A stretch of DNA of 64,000 bases from JAGNXB01 sp964471595 (GCA_964471595.1 CAYYGN010000001.1:124001-188000), one strand, 5' to 3'; counted from the first letter of the stretch, positions 8,044-17,970 are shown. Made by a program: numbers and translations. The notes: a model not told the origin generated them from the letters alone.

Positions 8044-10116
8044 ATGAAAACAGCAACCACCCGTCTGGATCGCGAAATCCTTCTGAAGGCTTACCGGCTC
8101 ATGACCACAGCTAAGTGCATGACCGAGATTTATGAAGCCAATTTCAAAGTGGTCTCCAAATATGTCCATGCCACATCCCGCGGGCATGAAGCCGTCCAGA
8201 TCGCGACCGCCATGCATCTCGGACCAGAGGATTTTTTATCCCTCTATTACAGGGATGATGCCTTTTTGTTAGGCATAGGGATGCGTCCCTACGATTTGAT
8301 GCTGCAACTGATGGCCAAAAGGAACGATCCGTTTAGTGGAGGAAGGACCTATTATTGTCATCCGAGTCTCAAGGATTCCGACAAGCCCAAGATCCCGCAC
8401 CAATCTTCTGCCACCGGCATGCAGGCCATTCCCACCACAGGGATCGCCATGGGAATTCAATATCAGGAGGTGGCAGGTTTGAAAACCTGGAAAAAAGGAG
8501 AGGCTCCGGTAGTCGTTTGTTCGTTGGGCGATGCTTCCGTGACAGAAGGGGAGGTGGCAGAAGCCTTTCAAATGGCTGCTTTGAAACAATTTCCCATTCT
8601 TTACCTCATCCAGGACAACGGTTGGGACATATCCGCTTCCGCAGAAGAAATCCGTGCCCAGGATGCCTTTGATTACGCCGGAGGATTTCACGGCATCGAA
8701 CGGGTGCGCCTGGATGGTACCGACTTTGAAAGTTGCTATCAACAGTTGGGAACCATCATCCGCAAGATCCGTAAGGAGCGTCGCCCATTTCTGGTCCATG
8801 CCCGTGTGCCACTCCTCAATCACCACACCAGTGGCGTACGAAAGGAATGGTACCGTGATGACCTGGAGGAACATGCGAAGAGGGACCCCTGGCCCAAGCT
8901 GCGGTCAACCCTTTTGGAAGATGGCTTTGACCGACAAGAATTGGATGATATAGACCGCGAAGCCGCCGAACAGGTGAAAAACGATTATACACGGGCTTTA
9001 GCGGCTGATGACCCCTTGCCGGAGGAGCTGTTCCTCCACGAGTTCACACCAACCCCCGTCCTTCTTGAACAGGGGGATCGTCAACCTGAGGGCAACGAGG
9101 AAAAAGTCATGGTCGACTGTGCCTTGTTTGCCATTGAAGAGTTGATGCGACAACACCCCGAATGCGTGCTCTACGGCCAGGATGTGGGCGGTCGACTCGG
9201 CGGGGTGTTTCGCGAAGCCGCCACACTCGCACAAAAATTCGGCGACCACAGGGTCTTCAACACGCCCATTCAGGAGGCGTTCATTATTGGAAGCACCGTC
9301 GGGATGTCGGCAGTCGGACTCAAGCCGATCGTTGAAGTCCAGTTTGCCGACTATATCTGGCCAGGCCTCAACCAACTTTTCACGGAGGTCAGCCGGTCCT
9401 GCTATCTCACCAACGGGAAATGGCCCGTCAGTTGTATCATTCGGGTGCCCATCGGCGCCTATGGCAGTGGAGGACCTTACCACAGCAGCAGTGTGGAAAG
9501 TGTCGTCACCAACATCCGAGGCATCAAAATCGCTTATCCCAGCAATGGCGCAGATTTGAAGGGTTTGATCAAAGCGGCTTTTTACGACGGTAATCCTGTG
9601 GTCATTTTCGAACACAAAGGCCTCTATTGGAGTAAGGTCAAAGGCACCGAAGCGGCCCGGACGGTAGAACCCGGGGCGGATTATATCGTGCCCTTTGGGA
9701 AAGCGCGCACCTGTCTGGCCGGAGATCCTGTCCTCATGAAGACGCGACCTACGCTCGGCATTGTGACCTATGGTATGGGCGTCCACTGGTCGCTGCAAGC
9801 CGCCAACGCCTGGCCGGGCCGCATCGAAATCCTGGACCTCAGGACACTGGCTCCTCTGGATGAAGCCTCCATGTATGACCTGGCCAGACGCCACCACCGG
9901 GTGTTGGTCGTTACCGAAGAACCCGTGAATAACTCATTTGCCCAGAGCCTTGCGGCCAGGATACAGGAACAATGTTTTGCTTATCTGGATGCTCCGGTTC
10001 GAACGCTGGGTTCCGAAAACCTGCCGGCCATCCCGCTCAACAGCACCCTGGAGCAGACGATGATCCCCTCAGCCGGGAAGGTCGCCGCCGCCATTGAAAG
10101 TCTGCTTGACTATTAA
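8044..10116 (+). CDS. 2-oxoacid dehydrogenase E1, fused alpha and beta subunits
   Basis: 690-residue thiamine diphosphate enzyme that decarboxylates a 2-oxoacid and passes the acyl group to lipoyl-E2. The N-terminal half (about 1-345) is E1-alpha, with the ThDP/Mg motif GDASVTEGEVAEAFQ near residue 161 and the Asn of LIQDNGWDIS. The C-terminal half (about 365-690) is E1-beta, with YGQDVGGRLGGVFREA, FNTPIQEAFIIG and VEVQFADYIWPGLNQL. Fused alpha-beta E1 proteins are common in Bacteroidota and are usually annotated as branched-chain 2-oxoacid dehydrogenase. A separate pyruvate-type E1-beta lies at 47559-48614, which favours a branched-chain role here, as does the adjacent enoyl-CoA hydratase. 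E2 and E3 are not in the window. Confidence 0.9.
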   Translation: MKTATTRLDREILLKAYRLMTTAKCMTEIYEANFKVVSKYVHATSRGHEAVQIATAMHLGPEDFLSLYYRDDAFLLGIGMRPYDLMLQLMAKRNDPFSGGRTYYCHPSLKDSDKPKIPHQSSATGMQAIPTTGIAMGIQYQEVAGLKTWKKGEAPVVVCSLGDASVTEGEVAEAFQMAALKQFPILYLIQDNGWDISASAEEIRAQDAFDYAGGFHGIERVRLDGTDFESCYQQLGTIIRKIRKERRPFLVHARVPLLNHHTSGVRKEWYRDDLEEHAKRDPWPKLRSTLLEDGFDRQELDDIDREAAEQVKNDYTRALAADDPLPEELFLHEFTPTPVLLEQGDRQPEGNEEKVMVDCALFAIEELMRQHPECVLYGQDVGGRLGGVFREAATLAQKFGDHRVFNTPIQEAFIIGSTVGMSAVGLKPIVEVQFADYIWPGLNQLFTEVSRSCYLTNGKWPVSCIIRVPIGAYGSGGPYHSSSVESVVTNIRGIKIAYPSNGADLKGLIKAAFYDGNPVVIFEHKGLYWSKVKGTEAARTVEPGADYIVPFGKARTCLAGDPVLMKTRPTLGIVTYGMGVHWSLQAANAWPGRIEILDLRTLAPLDEASMYDLARRHHRVLVVTEEPVNNSFAQSLAARIQEQCFAYLDAPVRTLGSENLPAIPLNSTLEQTMIPSAGKVAAAIESLLDY

Positions 10117-10235
10117 TCCCATCTGCAGGAACGAAGTCCATTGCCTCGGCCACTGTGGTGTCTTCATGGAATTTCAGGATATTTGCCATTGGCCTCTATG
10201 ACGCAATTACCTGGATTGAAAAAGGATTTTGTCGA

Positions 10236-11189
10236 ATGATGAAGCGTATTCTCGCCAATGATGGCCTGGATCCCTCCGGTCTGAAGATGCTGCAACAGGC
10301 AGGTTTCGAAGTGGACACGACGCCCGTGCCCCAGGAGGAATTGCCTACCGTGCTACCGGTTTATGATGCTCTGATCGTAAGATCCGCCACTCAGGTTCGC
10401 AAGCCCCTGATTGATGCCTGCCCGGATTTGAAGGTCATCGCAAGGGGCGGTGTCGGTATGGACAATATCGACGTCGCTTACGCGCGTGACAAAGGTATCC
10501 ATGTGTTCAATACGCCTGCGTCGTCCTCACGGGCAGTGGCCGAACTGGCTATGGGTCATATCCTGTCTTTGACCCGATTCCTTCATTTGTCCAACAGGGA
10601 AATGCCGGCAGAAGGAGCTCAGTCCTTTGGTGCCCTCAAAAAAGCATACAGCAAAGGGGAAGAAATCCAGGGACGCACTTTGGGCGTCATTGGTTTCGGT
10701 CGCATTGGACAAGCCGTAGCTCAAATGGCCCTGGGTGCCGGAATGAAAGTCATTGCCACTGACCCAGTGGTCAATGAAGCCGTGTTGAACTGGGAAATTC
10801 CCGCTTTTGGGAAAGTGGAAGTCCGTATCCTTACCCGTTCCATGAATGAGGTCCTGGAATCCAGTGATTTCATCAGCTTGCATGCCCCGGCTCAGGCAGG
10901 CAGGGCGCTTATTGGTGAAGCCGAGATCGACATCATGAAAAAAGGTGTTTACCTGATCAATACCGCCCGCGGAGGATTGATCGATGAGGATGCCATGCTC
11001 AAAGGATTGGAATCCGGCAAAATAGCAGGTGTGGGTCTTGATGTGTTTGTCGGGGAGCCCACCCCGCGGAACGAACTCCTTCGCCACCCGCGTATCTCCG
11101 TAACACCTCATATAGGCGCCTCCACCCGGGAGGCGCAAAAAAGGATAGGTATTGAACTCGCGGAAGGCATGATTCGCTATTTCCAATAG
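10236..11189 (+). CDS. serA: D-3-phosphoglycerate dehydrogenase-like 2-hydroxyacid dehydrogenase
   Basis: NAD-dependent D-2-hydroxyacid dehydrogenase of 317 residues, probably the first step of serine synthesis. The Rossmann motif is LGVIGFGRIGQAVAQMA. Catalytic-site regions are NTARGGLIDEDAM (Arg), FVGEPTP (Glu) and TPHIGASTREAQ (His). There is no C-terminal ACT domain, as in the short SerA of Bacteroidota. The start at 10236 has an AAAGGA stretch about 11 bases upstream; a second ATG follows immediately, and the frame is open to 10155 without homology. Related glyoxylate or hydroxypyruvate reductases are an alternative. Confidence 0.85.
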   Translation: MMKRILANDGLDPSGLKMLQQAGFEVDTTPVPQEELPTVLPVYDALIVRSATQVRKPLIDACPDLKVIARGGVGMDNIDVAYARDKGIHVFNTPASSSRAVAELAMGHILSLTRFLHLSNREMPAEGAQSFGALKKAYSKGEEIQGRTLGVIGFGRIGQAVAQMALGAGMKVIATDPVVNEAVLNWEIPAFGKVEVRILTRSMNEVLESSDFISLHAPAQAGRALIGEAEIDIMKKGVYLINTARGGLIDEDAMLKGLESGKIAGVGLDVFVGEPTPRNELLRHPRISVTPHIGASTREAQKRIGIELAEGMIRYFQ

Positions 11190-11248
11190 CGCAGCGTATC
11201 CTGCCATTCCGGTACTTTTATCCTGGCCTAGGGGTTCATCGGTTTGCT

Positions 11249-11785
11249 ATGATCCGTATGACATTCAACATATCTTCCCGCATACTGATGACGGCCTCCC
11301 TGCTAGGATGCATGGCACTGGCTGGGTGCCAGGGAGGAGAAATGCTCGGTAGTGTCGAGATCGAAAGACTCAGCCGGCAAATGGTTCAACAGTTTGAAGA
11401 CCAGAGACCTGCTGACAACAGTGACATGTTTTCCGACACGGCCGTCCTGTATGCGCCCGGAGGATACCGCGCCCAGGGGAAGGAGGTCATCCGGGCATAC
11501 TGGGGCCGGTACATGTTTCCGGAACGTCTGGAATGGGAGACCATACTCATCACCGATGATTGGGGGGAATTAGAGCGAAATCCCGATTTTTTGTCCGTAT
11601 TTGGATACGTCCGACCTCTGGCTCTTACCAATGGGGAAATGCCAAGCCTGTATCAATGGGCGCGATGGCGTATTGTGGGCGAGAGGGAGGATGCCGTCAA
11701 CTTGGAGGAAAGGTTTCCGGTCCTGCTGGAGTGGGTCCAACCAGCCGGATCCGGTTGGCAAATACGGCGACTATGGATGGGATAA
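11249..11785 (+). CDS. NTF2/SnoaL-like lipoprotein
   Basis: 178-residue protein with a signal sequence ending in the lipobox LAGC, so it is probably a membrane-anchored lipoprotein. The remainder looks like an NTF2-like fold: an N-terminal helix (IERLSRQMVQQFEDQ) followed by DMFSDTAVLYAPGGYRAQGK and VIRAYWGRYM, the pattern of SnoaL/DUF4440 proteins. No catalytic role can be assigned. Its last 13 bases overlap the start of rarA. An ATG three codons in (11258) is also possible. Confidence 0.7.
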   Translation: MIRMTFNISSRILMTASLLGCMALAGCQGGEMLGSVEIERLSRQMVQQFEDQRPADNSDMFSDTAVLYAPGGYRAQGKEVIRAYWGRYMFPERLEWETILITDDWGELERNPDFLSVFGYVRPLALTNGEMPSLYQWARWRIVGEREDAVNLEERFPVLLEWVQPAGSGWQIRRLWMG

Positions 11786-13092
11786 AGCATCCATTGTCAG
11801 AAAGCAAGGTTTCCCGCCTTCCCCCGCTGGCAGAACGCATGCGGCCACGTCGCCTGGAGGAAGTCGCAGGCCAAAACCATCTTATCGGAAAGGGTGAAGT
11901 CCTTGATCGGGCGTTGGCTACCGGGCAACTGCCATCCATGCTCTTCTGGGGTCCGCCAGGAGTGGGCAAAACCACGTTGGCGAGGTTGCTGGCAGAGGCG
12001 TCAGGGAGGGAATGTCTGGCGTTGAGTGCCATACAAAGTGGTGTGAAAGAAATTCGTGAAGCCCTTGAAAAAGCCAAGGAACTCACCAAAGCGGGACAAC
12101 CGGCTCCGGTGATGTTCATCGACGAGATCCATCGCTTTCACAAAGGGCAACAAGATGCCTTGCTCGGAGCCGTCGAGAATGGCCTTGTCATCCTGATCGG
12201 CGCCACAACGGAAAATCCTTCCTTCGAGGTCAACAATGCTCTGTTGTCCCGGTGCCAGGTGTTCACCCTTGAATCCCTTGGCGCTGACGATTTGCGGGCC
12301 ATGATGCACCGTGCCCTGGAAGAAGATGTCTGGCTGAAAGATCTCGATATCCGGATTGAGGAGGACGAAGCCATCCTTCGACTCTCCGGAGGGGACGGAC
12401 GCAAACTCTACAATATCCTGGAACTATTGGCGCAGGAGGCGAAGGCCGGTCAGACGCTTACCGTGACCAACGAAATGACCTCGCGCAAAATCAGACAGCG
12501 ACTTTCCCAATTCGACAAGGATGGCGAATGGCACTATGACCTGATTTCGGCCTATATCAAATCCGTCAGAGGATCGGATCCGAATGCGGCGGTTTACTAC
12601 CTGGCGCGCATGGTGGAAGGCGGCCAGGATCCCAATTTTATTGCCCGGCGATTGCTCATCCTCGCTGCCGAGGATATCGGACTGGCCAACCCCAATGCCA
12701 TGTTGCTGGCCAATGCCTGTATGGACGCCGTACACCGGATCGGATGGCCGGAGGCGCGGATCCCCTTGGCAGAAACCACCATATATCTGGCCTGCAGCCC
12801 GAAAAGCAATGCCTCCTACAAGGCTTTGGAATCCGCCCTCGCCGAAGTCCGGCGATCGGGCGACCTACCTGTGCCGCTTCATTTGAGGAATGCCCCTACC
12901 CGGTTGATGAAAGAACTCGGTTACGGGCAGGAATACCGGTACAGTCATGATTTTCCCGGCCATTTTGCCCCTCAGGAATACCTGCCGGACCTGCTTGCCG
13001 GAAGCGTATTTTACCAGCCGGCTCACAACCCCGCCGAGGAAAAATACGTTCATCTCCTCAGGAGCCTGTGGAAAGGCCACTATCCTTATTAA
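11773..13092 (+). CDS. rarA: Replication-associated recombination protein RarA (MgsA)
   Basis: 439-residue AAA+ ATPase of the RarA/MgsA/WRNIP1 family that acts at stalled replication forks. It shows the family N-terminus LAERMRPRRLEEVAGQNHL, Walker A GPPGVGKTTLARLLA, Walker B VMFIDEIHRFHKGQQDALL, sensor 1 IGATTENPSFEVN, and the C-terminal tetramerisation domain with AVYYLARMVEGGQDPNFIAR. The start at 11773 overlaps the preceding lipoprotein gene by 13 bases; the frame is open further upstream but inside that gene. Confidence 0.95.
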   Translation: MDGIKHPLSESKVSRLPPLAERMRPRRLEEVAGQNHLIGKGEVLDRALATGQLPSMLFWGPPGVGKTTLARLLAEASGRECLALSAIQSGVKEIREALEKAKELTKAGQPAPVMFIDEIHRFHKGQQDALLGAVENGLVILIGATTENPSFEVNNALLSRCQVFTLESLGADDLRAMMHRALEEDVWLKDLDIRIEEDEAILRLSGGDGRKLYNILELLAQEAKAGQTLTVTNEMTSRKIRQRLSQFDKDGEWHYDLISAYIKSVRGSDPNAAVYYLARMVEGGQDPNFIARRLLILAAEDIGLANPNAMLLANACMDAVHRIGWPEARIPLAETTIYLACSPKSNASYKALESALAEVRRSGDLPVPLHLRNAPTRLMKELGYGQEYRYSHDFPGHFAPQEYLPDLLAGSVFYQPAHNPAEEKYVHLLRSLWKGHYPY

Positions 13093-13107
13093 TTCCATTC
13101 CCCTGCT

Positions 13108-14256
13108 ATGAAACAACACGTGGAAACATCCGGCAATCTTGCCCTTATCCGACAAAGTGCCCGTGATTTTGCCGAGGTGCACATCCGGCCCCATTACATG
13201 GAATGGGACGAGTCCCAGCATTTCCCGGTGGATTTAATGCACCAACTGGGGCAACACGGATTTCTGGGCGTCCTCGTACCCGAAGAGTACGGAGGTGCCG
13301 GGTTGGGGTATCAGGAATATATCAGTGTGATAGAGGAGATCGCCAAGGTGTGCTCTTCCATCGGATTGTCCGTGGCAGCCCATAACAGCTTGTGCACCGG
13401 ACACATCCTTCAGTTTGGCAATGCCTCTCAGAAGGCCAAATACCTGCCGAAACTGGCCACCGGAGAATGGATCGGTGCCTGGGGGCTGACGGAGCCCAAT
13501 ACCGGGAGCGACGCCGGTCGGATGCAATGCGTGGCTACACGGGATGGCGATCATTACATCCTCAACGGTACCAAATGCTGGATCACACACGGAATTAGCG
13601 GCCATGTAGCGGTGGTTATCGCCCGGACCGGGGAATTGCTGGACAGCCATGGAATGTCTGCCTTTATCGTGGAGCGGGGCACCAAGGGATTTCTGGCTGG
13701 GAAAAAGGAAAACAAGCTCGGCATGCGCGCCTCCGAAACGGCCGAGATCATATTCGATCATTGCAGGATCCACAAAGACCAACTCCTCGGAAAGGAAGGC
13801 GAGGGATTCGTTCAAGCCATGAAGGTTTTGGACGGCGGCCGAATTTCCATTGCTGCTTTGTCCCTTGGCATAGCTAAAGGAGCCTACGAGGCCGCTCTGC
13901 GTTACGCACAGGAAAGGCATCAGTTTGGACAACCCATTGCCCGGTTTCAGGGCATCAGTTTCAAACTGGCAGATATGGCTACCCGGATTGAAGCGGCAGA
14001 ACTGCTCACCCGGCAAGCGGCTGATTTCAAAGACCGGGGATTGAAGATGACCCGCGAATCCGCCATGGCCAAGTATTATGCTTCCGAAGTTTGCGTACAG
14101 GTAGCCAACGACGCCGTGCAAATCCATGGGGGATATGGGTATACCAAAGACTTTCCCGTTGAGAAGTTTTACAGAGATGCCAAACTTTGTACCATCGGAG
14201 AAGGCACCAGCGAGATTCAGAAGCTCGTCATTTCCAGGGAGATACTCCGTTCATGA
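13108..14256 (+). CDS. Acyl-CoA dehydrogenase
   Basis: 382-residue FAD flavoenzyme introducing the alpha-beta double bond into acyl-CoA. It has the family signatures GAWGLTEPNTGSDA and QIHGGYGYTKDFPVEKFYRD, and the catalytic-base region LCTIGEGTSEIQKLVISREI. The length fits short-chain or branched-chain acyl-CoA dehydrogenases. It starts 15 bases after rarA and may be read through from it. Together with the crotonase and fused E1 upstream it suggests acyl-CoA catabolism, though the substrate chain is not determinable. Confidence 0.92.
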   Translation: MKQHVETSGNLALIRQSARDFAEVHIRPHYMEWDESQHFPVDLMHQLGQHGFLGVLVPEEYGGAGLGYQEYISVIEEIAKVCSSIGLSVAAHNSLCTGHILQFGNASQKAKYLPKLATGEWIGAWGLTEPNTGSDAGRMQCVATRDGDHYILNGTKCWITHGISGHVAVVIARTGELLDSHGMSAFIVERGTKGFLAGKKENKLGMRASETAEIIFDHCRIHKDQLLGKEGEGFVQAMKVLDGGRISIAALSLGIAKGAYEAALRYAQERHQFGQPIARFQGISFKLADMATRIEAAELLTRQAADFKDRGLKMTRESAMAKYYASEVCVQVANDAVQIHGGYGYTKDFPVEKFYRDAKLCTIGEGTSEIQKLVISREILRS

Positions 14257-14334
14257 GTACCCTTTCTATGGCTCATGGAGCGGTCAGCTTATTATTATCG
14301 CGGCAAATGCAGTTCCGGAGAGACAACTCTTGAT

Positions 14335-14342
14335 TATTTTTG
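14335..14342 (+). promoter_or_regulatory. Putative -7 element TATTTTTG for the C10 protease gene
   Basis: Exact TAnnTTTG match, placing a transcript start near 14349 and a leader of about 84 nt that contains the hairpin at 14370-14410. Confidence 0.4.
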
Positions 14343-14369
14343 CTTTGATACCGGAATGATCATTCCCTG

Positions 14370-14410
14370 AAAGCCCGTAGAGGTCGGGAAGAGTTCATTT
14401 CGGGCCTTTT
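14370..14410 (+). terminator. Hairpin between the acyl-CoA dehydrogenase and C10 protease genes
   Basis: AAAGCCCG pairs with CGGGCCTTT across a 23-nt loop, with one bulged C, and ends in TTTT. It may terminate the upstream transcript. If the -7 box at 14335 is real, it instead lies in the leader of the protease gene. Confidence 0.4.
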
Positions 14411-14432
14411 GCCACCTCTCATCCAGTGACCC

Positions 14433-17066
14433 ATGCGGCTTGTTACCTTACCCTTTCTGATGTTATTCGGATTGTGGGCCCATTTTGCCATGGCCGATCC
14501 TGTTGACCCTGAAAAAGCCCGGCGCGTCGGTGAGCACTTTCTCCTTTACCACACCCTTCAAAAGCCGGCCGGATTTACCCTGTCACTCACCTTGGCAGAG
14601 ACTTCTCATACCCAACTGCCATCCAATCAGCAAACCATTGCTGCCTATTACCTCTTTGTCAATTCAGGAGGTGGCTTTGTTCTGGTAGCGGGTGATGACC
14701 GTGTCCAACCCGTTTTGGGATATTCCCTGACCTACCATGCCCCCGTCACAGGCAGGCCTGACCATGTGGAAGCCTGGCTTGAAGAATACCGATGGCAGAT
14801 CGCTGAAGTGGTGGACCAAAGGATACCTCCTACCCCGGAGACCGCGATGCTTTGGCAGAAATTGACCCAGGGGCAGGGCCCCGAACCATCTGCCGGATCC
14901 GTAAGCACGGTAAATCCGCTCATTTCCACGTTATGGGACCAAAGTCCATATTACAACGCACTGGCACCGTTTGATCAGACTTATAACCAAAGGACGGTAG
15001 CCGGTTGTGTGGCCACGGCCATGGCCATGCTGATGAAATATTACAACTACCCCGCCAACGGGTCGGGATTTCATTCCTATACGCATGAGAAGTATGGCGT
15101 TCAATCCGCCAATTTCGGAGCCACGACCTACGGGTGGGCGCAAATGCCCAATGTGGTCAATAGTGCCAACAACGCCGTTGCCACGCTCATGTACCATTGC
15201 GGAGTTGCCGTTGATATGGATTACGGCGTGGGAGCGACCGGGGGAAGTGGCGCCTATGTCATTAATGCCAAAAGCCCTGTCCAACATTGTGCGGAATACG
15301 CCTTCGAGACGTATTTCGGCTACAAACCCTCTTTGCAGGGCGTCGAACGGGCCAATTATTCCCAGTCCCAATGGATCAATTTGCTGAAGTCCGAATTGGA
15401 TGCCTCACGGCCGGTTTATTATGCCGGCTTCGGGTCGGGAGGTGGTCATGCGTTTCTGTGTGACGGATATGATGCCAACAATTTTTTCCATTTCAATTGG
15501 GGATGGAGTGGCAGTTTCAACGGCTATTTCAGTATCAATGCGCTCAATCCCTCCGGTGTCGGTACAGGGGGAGGGAGTGGAGGATACAACTCCGGCCATC
15601 AGGCCATTGTCGGCATCGAGCCCCTGGAAGAATCCGATCCGGATCCTGGGCCCCAAAGCCATCAACTCGCCTTGTACAATTATGTCTATTCTTCCGCTAA
15701 TCCCATCCTCTATGGGGACGGGTTTACCATAACCACTAATGTCGTCAATCTCGGAACCAACAATTTTGCTGGTGATTACGGTGCTGCGGTATTTGATGAA
15801 GACCTCAATTTCGTTGACTTTGTAGAGGTGAAGACAGGATGGAGTCTGGAAGCCGGCTATACCTACACCAATAATATTGTCTTTTCCACGCCCGGGTTGC
15901 TGAGTATGGTGCCGGGGACTTATTATATCGGCATTTTTTACCGCCCCAACGGGGGCGACTGGGTGCTGGCCGCCGATAACGGGAATTATACCAACATCCT
16001 CACCCAGTATGTCGTATGGTCCAATACCATCGAGATGTACAGTGAGATGATCACCACCCCGGTCCCGAATTTCATCCAGGGACAATCCGCATCTGTCAAT
16101 TTCAATCTGTTGAATAACGGCGTATCGACCTTTCAGGGCCAGTACCAGGTGAATCTTTTTCAATTGGACGGGACTTTTGTCACCACTCTGGGGACCATCA
16201 ATGAGAATAACGGCCTTCCGCCGGGATATGTCTATCTCCACCCCTTCCTATTGGTCACAACTCCTCAACTCAATGTACAACCTGGGACCTACCTGCTGGC
16301 CGTTATGTTTAAGGACGCTTTCTCCTCCAACTGGTCTCTGGCCGGTTCATCCGAATACCCCAATCCCATTCGGGTCATCGTTGAATCACCAGGTATCCAG
16401 CCTGATGGATATGAGGCCAACAACAGCGCCGGGACATCGCATGTCTTTCCCGTCACATTTACCAACAATACCGCCAAAATCCTCACCACAGGTTCCAATC
16501 TCCATATTGAATCAGACCTCGATTTCTACCGGATTAATCTGAACACGGGCTATCAGTACAGCGTGCAGGCGCGATTGCACGACTCCTGGGACAGTGGAGA
16601 CGGTAAAACCTACAGTCTGGACGGACTGTTTTCGATCTCTACGGATGGAGGACAATCGTGGTCAGAAGCTCACGATGACGTGATGCCCGGACCGATCAAT
16701 GTCGGACCGGGCGGACATGCCATTTTTCAGGTAGCCCCCTTCTTTGTCGGAGAAACCGGCACCTACCTCCTGGATATCACCATCGTCCGCAGTCCGGTAA
16801 CGGCCACAGAGGAACCTGAGGCTCTACGGGGCATCTCCCTCTTTCCCAATCCTGTCCGTGACCGTTTGACCATCCACCTGGGTGATTACAGCGGTACTGT
16901 TCACCGGATTGAGGGCGGCACCGCTGACGGGACATTTATCCCATTGACCGGACAACGCAAGGGTAATGTCATTGACATCCAGTTGCCCATCGGCCCCGGG
17001 GGCCTATTCCCGGTTAGGATCGTGACTGATGATGGCGTCATCACCCGCAAATTGATCCGTTTATGA
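14433..17066 (+). CDS. Secreted C10 (streptopain-like) cysteine protease with T9SS sorting domain
   Basis: 877-residue exported protease. The order is signal peptide (to about residue 21), Spi/propeptide-like domain with GGGFVLVAGDDRVQPVLGYS, then the C10 catalytic domain. The catalytic Cys192 is in TVAGCVATAMAM and the His339 in GGGHAFLCDGYD, followed by NFFHFNWGWSGSFNGYFS. A long beta-rich region with adhesion-like repeats follows. A C-terminal T9SS type A sorting domain begins at ISLFPNPVRDRLTIHLGD. It should be delivered to the cell surface or medium through the T9SS. It overlaps the next gene by 4 bases (ATGA). Relatives include streptopain SpeB and interpain. Confidence 0.92.
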   Translation: MRLVTLPFLMLFGLWAHFAMADPVDPEKARRVGEHFLLYHTLQKPAGFTLSLTLAETSHTQLPSNQQTIAAYYLFVNSGGGFVLVAGDDRVQPVLGYSLTYHAPVTGRPDHVEAWLEEYRWQIAEVVDQRIPPTPETAMLWQKLTQGQGPEPSAGSVSTVNPLISTLWDQSPYYNALAPFDQTYNQRTVAGCVATAMAMLMKYYNYPANGSGFHSYTHEKYGVQSANFGATTYGWAQMPNVVNSANNAVATLMYHCGVAVDMDYGVGATGGSGAYVINAKSPVQHCAEYAFETYFGYKPSLQGVERANYSQSQWINLLKSELDASRPVYYAGFGSGGGHAFLCDGYDANNFFHFNWGWSGSFNGYFSINALNPSGVGTGGGSGGYNSGHQAIVGIEPLEESDPDPGPQSHQLALYNYVYSSANPILYGDGFTITTNVVNLGTNNFAGDYGAAVFDEDLNFVDFVEVKTGWSLEAGYTYTNNIVFSTPGLLSMVPGTYYIGIFYRPNGGDWVLAADNGNYTNILTQYVVWSNTIEMYSEMITTPVPNFIQGQSASVNFNLLNNGVSTFQGQYQVNLFQLDGTFVTTLGTINENNGLPPGYVYLHPFLLVTTPQLNVQPGTYLLAVMFKDAFSSNWSLAGSSEYPNPIRVIVESPGIQPDGYEANNSAGTSHVFPVTFTNNTAKILTTGSNLHIESDLDFYRINLNTGYQYSVQARLHDSWDSGDGKTYSLDGLFSISTDGGQSWSEAHDDVMPGPINVGPGGHAIFQVAPFFVGETGTYLLDITIVRSPVTATEEPEALRGISLFPNPVRDRLTIHLGDYSGTVHRIEGGTADGTFIPLTGQRKGNVIDIQLPIGPGGLFPVRIVTDDGVITRKLIRL

Positions 17067-17605
17067 ACTCCTGGATTTTCTTTACGGTCCTGCTTGTCCT
17101 GGCCGGGTCATGTCATACCACCCAACACGCCAAGCGCAAGGACTTCGAGAAAGTGGAAACACCTGACATCCGGTTTGATGCCGGACCGCCCACCCTGGTT
17201 TACAAGACCAAGGCCAATTACGACAGTCTTGTACCTGTCCTGATGTCGGACGACAGATCAGAGATAGTGGCTTATCCCCATCCTTCGGATATCAGGATGC
17301 CAGCCAGCGAATTACCTGGATTGAAGTCAGGTCACCCCTACCCCATTCCTCTGGAAGGCGGGTACCTCCTGGACCAGCGTGGGATAGGACCGAAAGTGGC
17401 ATTTCTGGACATTACTTATGCGGAATACAGCGCCTTGAAGGAAACACCCACCCTGGAAGAACTCATGACCTTGATTCTGGACAAGGACCCACTGACCGAA
17501 TTGTGTGATTGCGGCAATCGCCATGCCTTCAAGGATACCGAAAGACAACTCAACAAACTCATCATTTTCGGTCATCTTCACAAGGTGTGTCGGGTGCTGA
17601 GATGA
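17063..17605 (+). CDS. Hypothetical lipoprotein coupled to the C10 protease gene
   Basis: 180-residue protein with a short signal and lipobox LAGSC, so probably a lipoprotein. The rest contains no domain I recognise; there is a conserved-looking AYPHPSDIRMP stretch and a Cys pair near the end (ELCDCGNRH). The start codon overlaps the stop of the protease gene (ATGA), which indicates translational coupling. By position it could be a chaperone or inhibitor of the protease, as small proteins next to C10 proteases sometimes are, but nothing in the sequence shows it. Confidence 0.7.
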   Translation: MNSWIFFTVLLVLAGSCHTTQHAKRKDFEKVETPDIRFDAGPPTLVYKTKANYDSLVPVLMSDDRSEIVAYPHPSDIRMPASELPGLKSGHPYPIPLEGGYLLDQRGIGPKVAFLDITYAEYSALKETPTLEELMTLILDKDPLTELCDCGNRHAFKDTERQLNKLIIFGHLHKVCRVLR

Positions 17606-17730
17606 TCGCCTGGTTTTCTCGTTCCTGCAAGCAACATCCCGACCGGAACTACTTTCAACCTAAAAAATGCATTAGCATTTATGGCGCGAAGCGTGCCGAC
17701 GAAGCGTTACTTGTCAGCATGGTACGCCCG

Positions 17731-17788
17731 ATTGAGCGTGAATGAATGAACCGAATTATTCATTGGAAGAAATTCATTCACGTTCAAT
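17731..17788. repeat. 17-bp inverted repeat with 24-base loop
   Basis: ATTGAGCGTGAATGAAT at 17731-17747 pairs with ATTCATTCACGTTCAAT at 17772-17788. There is a single mismatch (G-T wobble in RNA). Confidence 0.8.
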
Positions 17789-17943
17789 GTCTGGGGAGAG
17801 ACGATGGCGCTCAAAACGCCATGTCTCCCTCACGGAGTAACCCGGATCGGGGAGGAAGACCAAAGCGTCTTCCCAAACCCGCTTATGGAGCGGTTTTCGT
17901 CCGCGCCTGGATCCAGACAAACCAACTTCGACTGGACCGGAGG

Positions 17944-17970
17944 AAAACGTGCATTGCCCATGCACGTTTT
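17944..17970. terminator. Perfect 11-bp hairpin, likely bidirectional terminator
   Basis: AAAACGTGCAT (17944-17954), loop TGCCC, ATGCACGTTTT (17960-17970). It ends in TTTT on either strand and sits between convergent genes, so it may terminate both transcripts. Confidence 0.6.
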
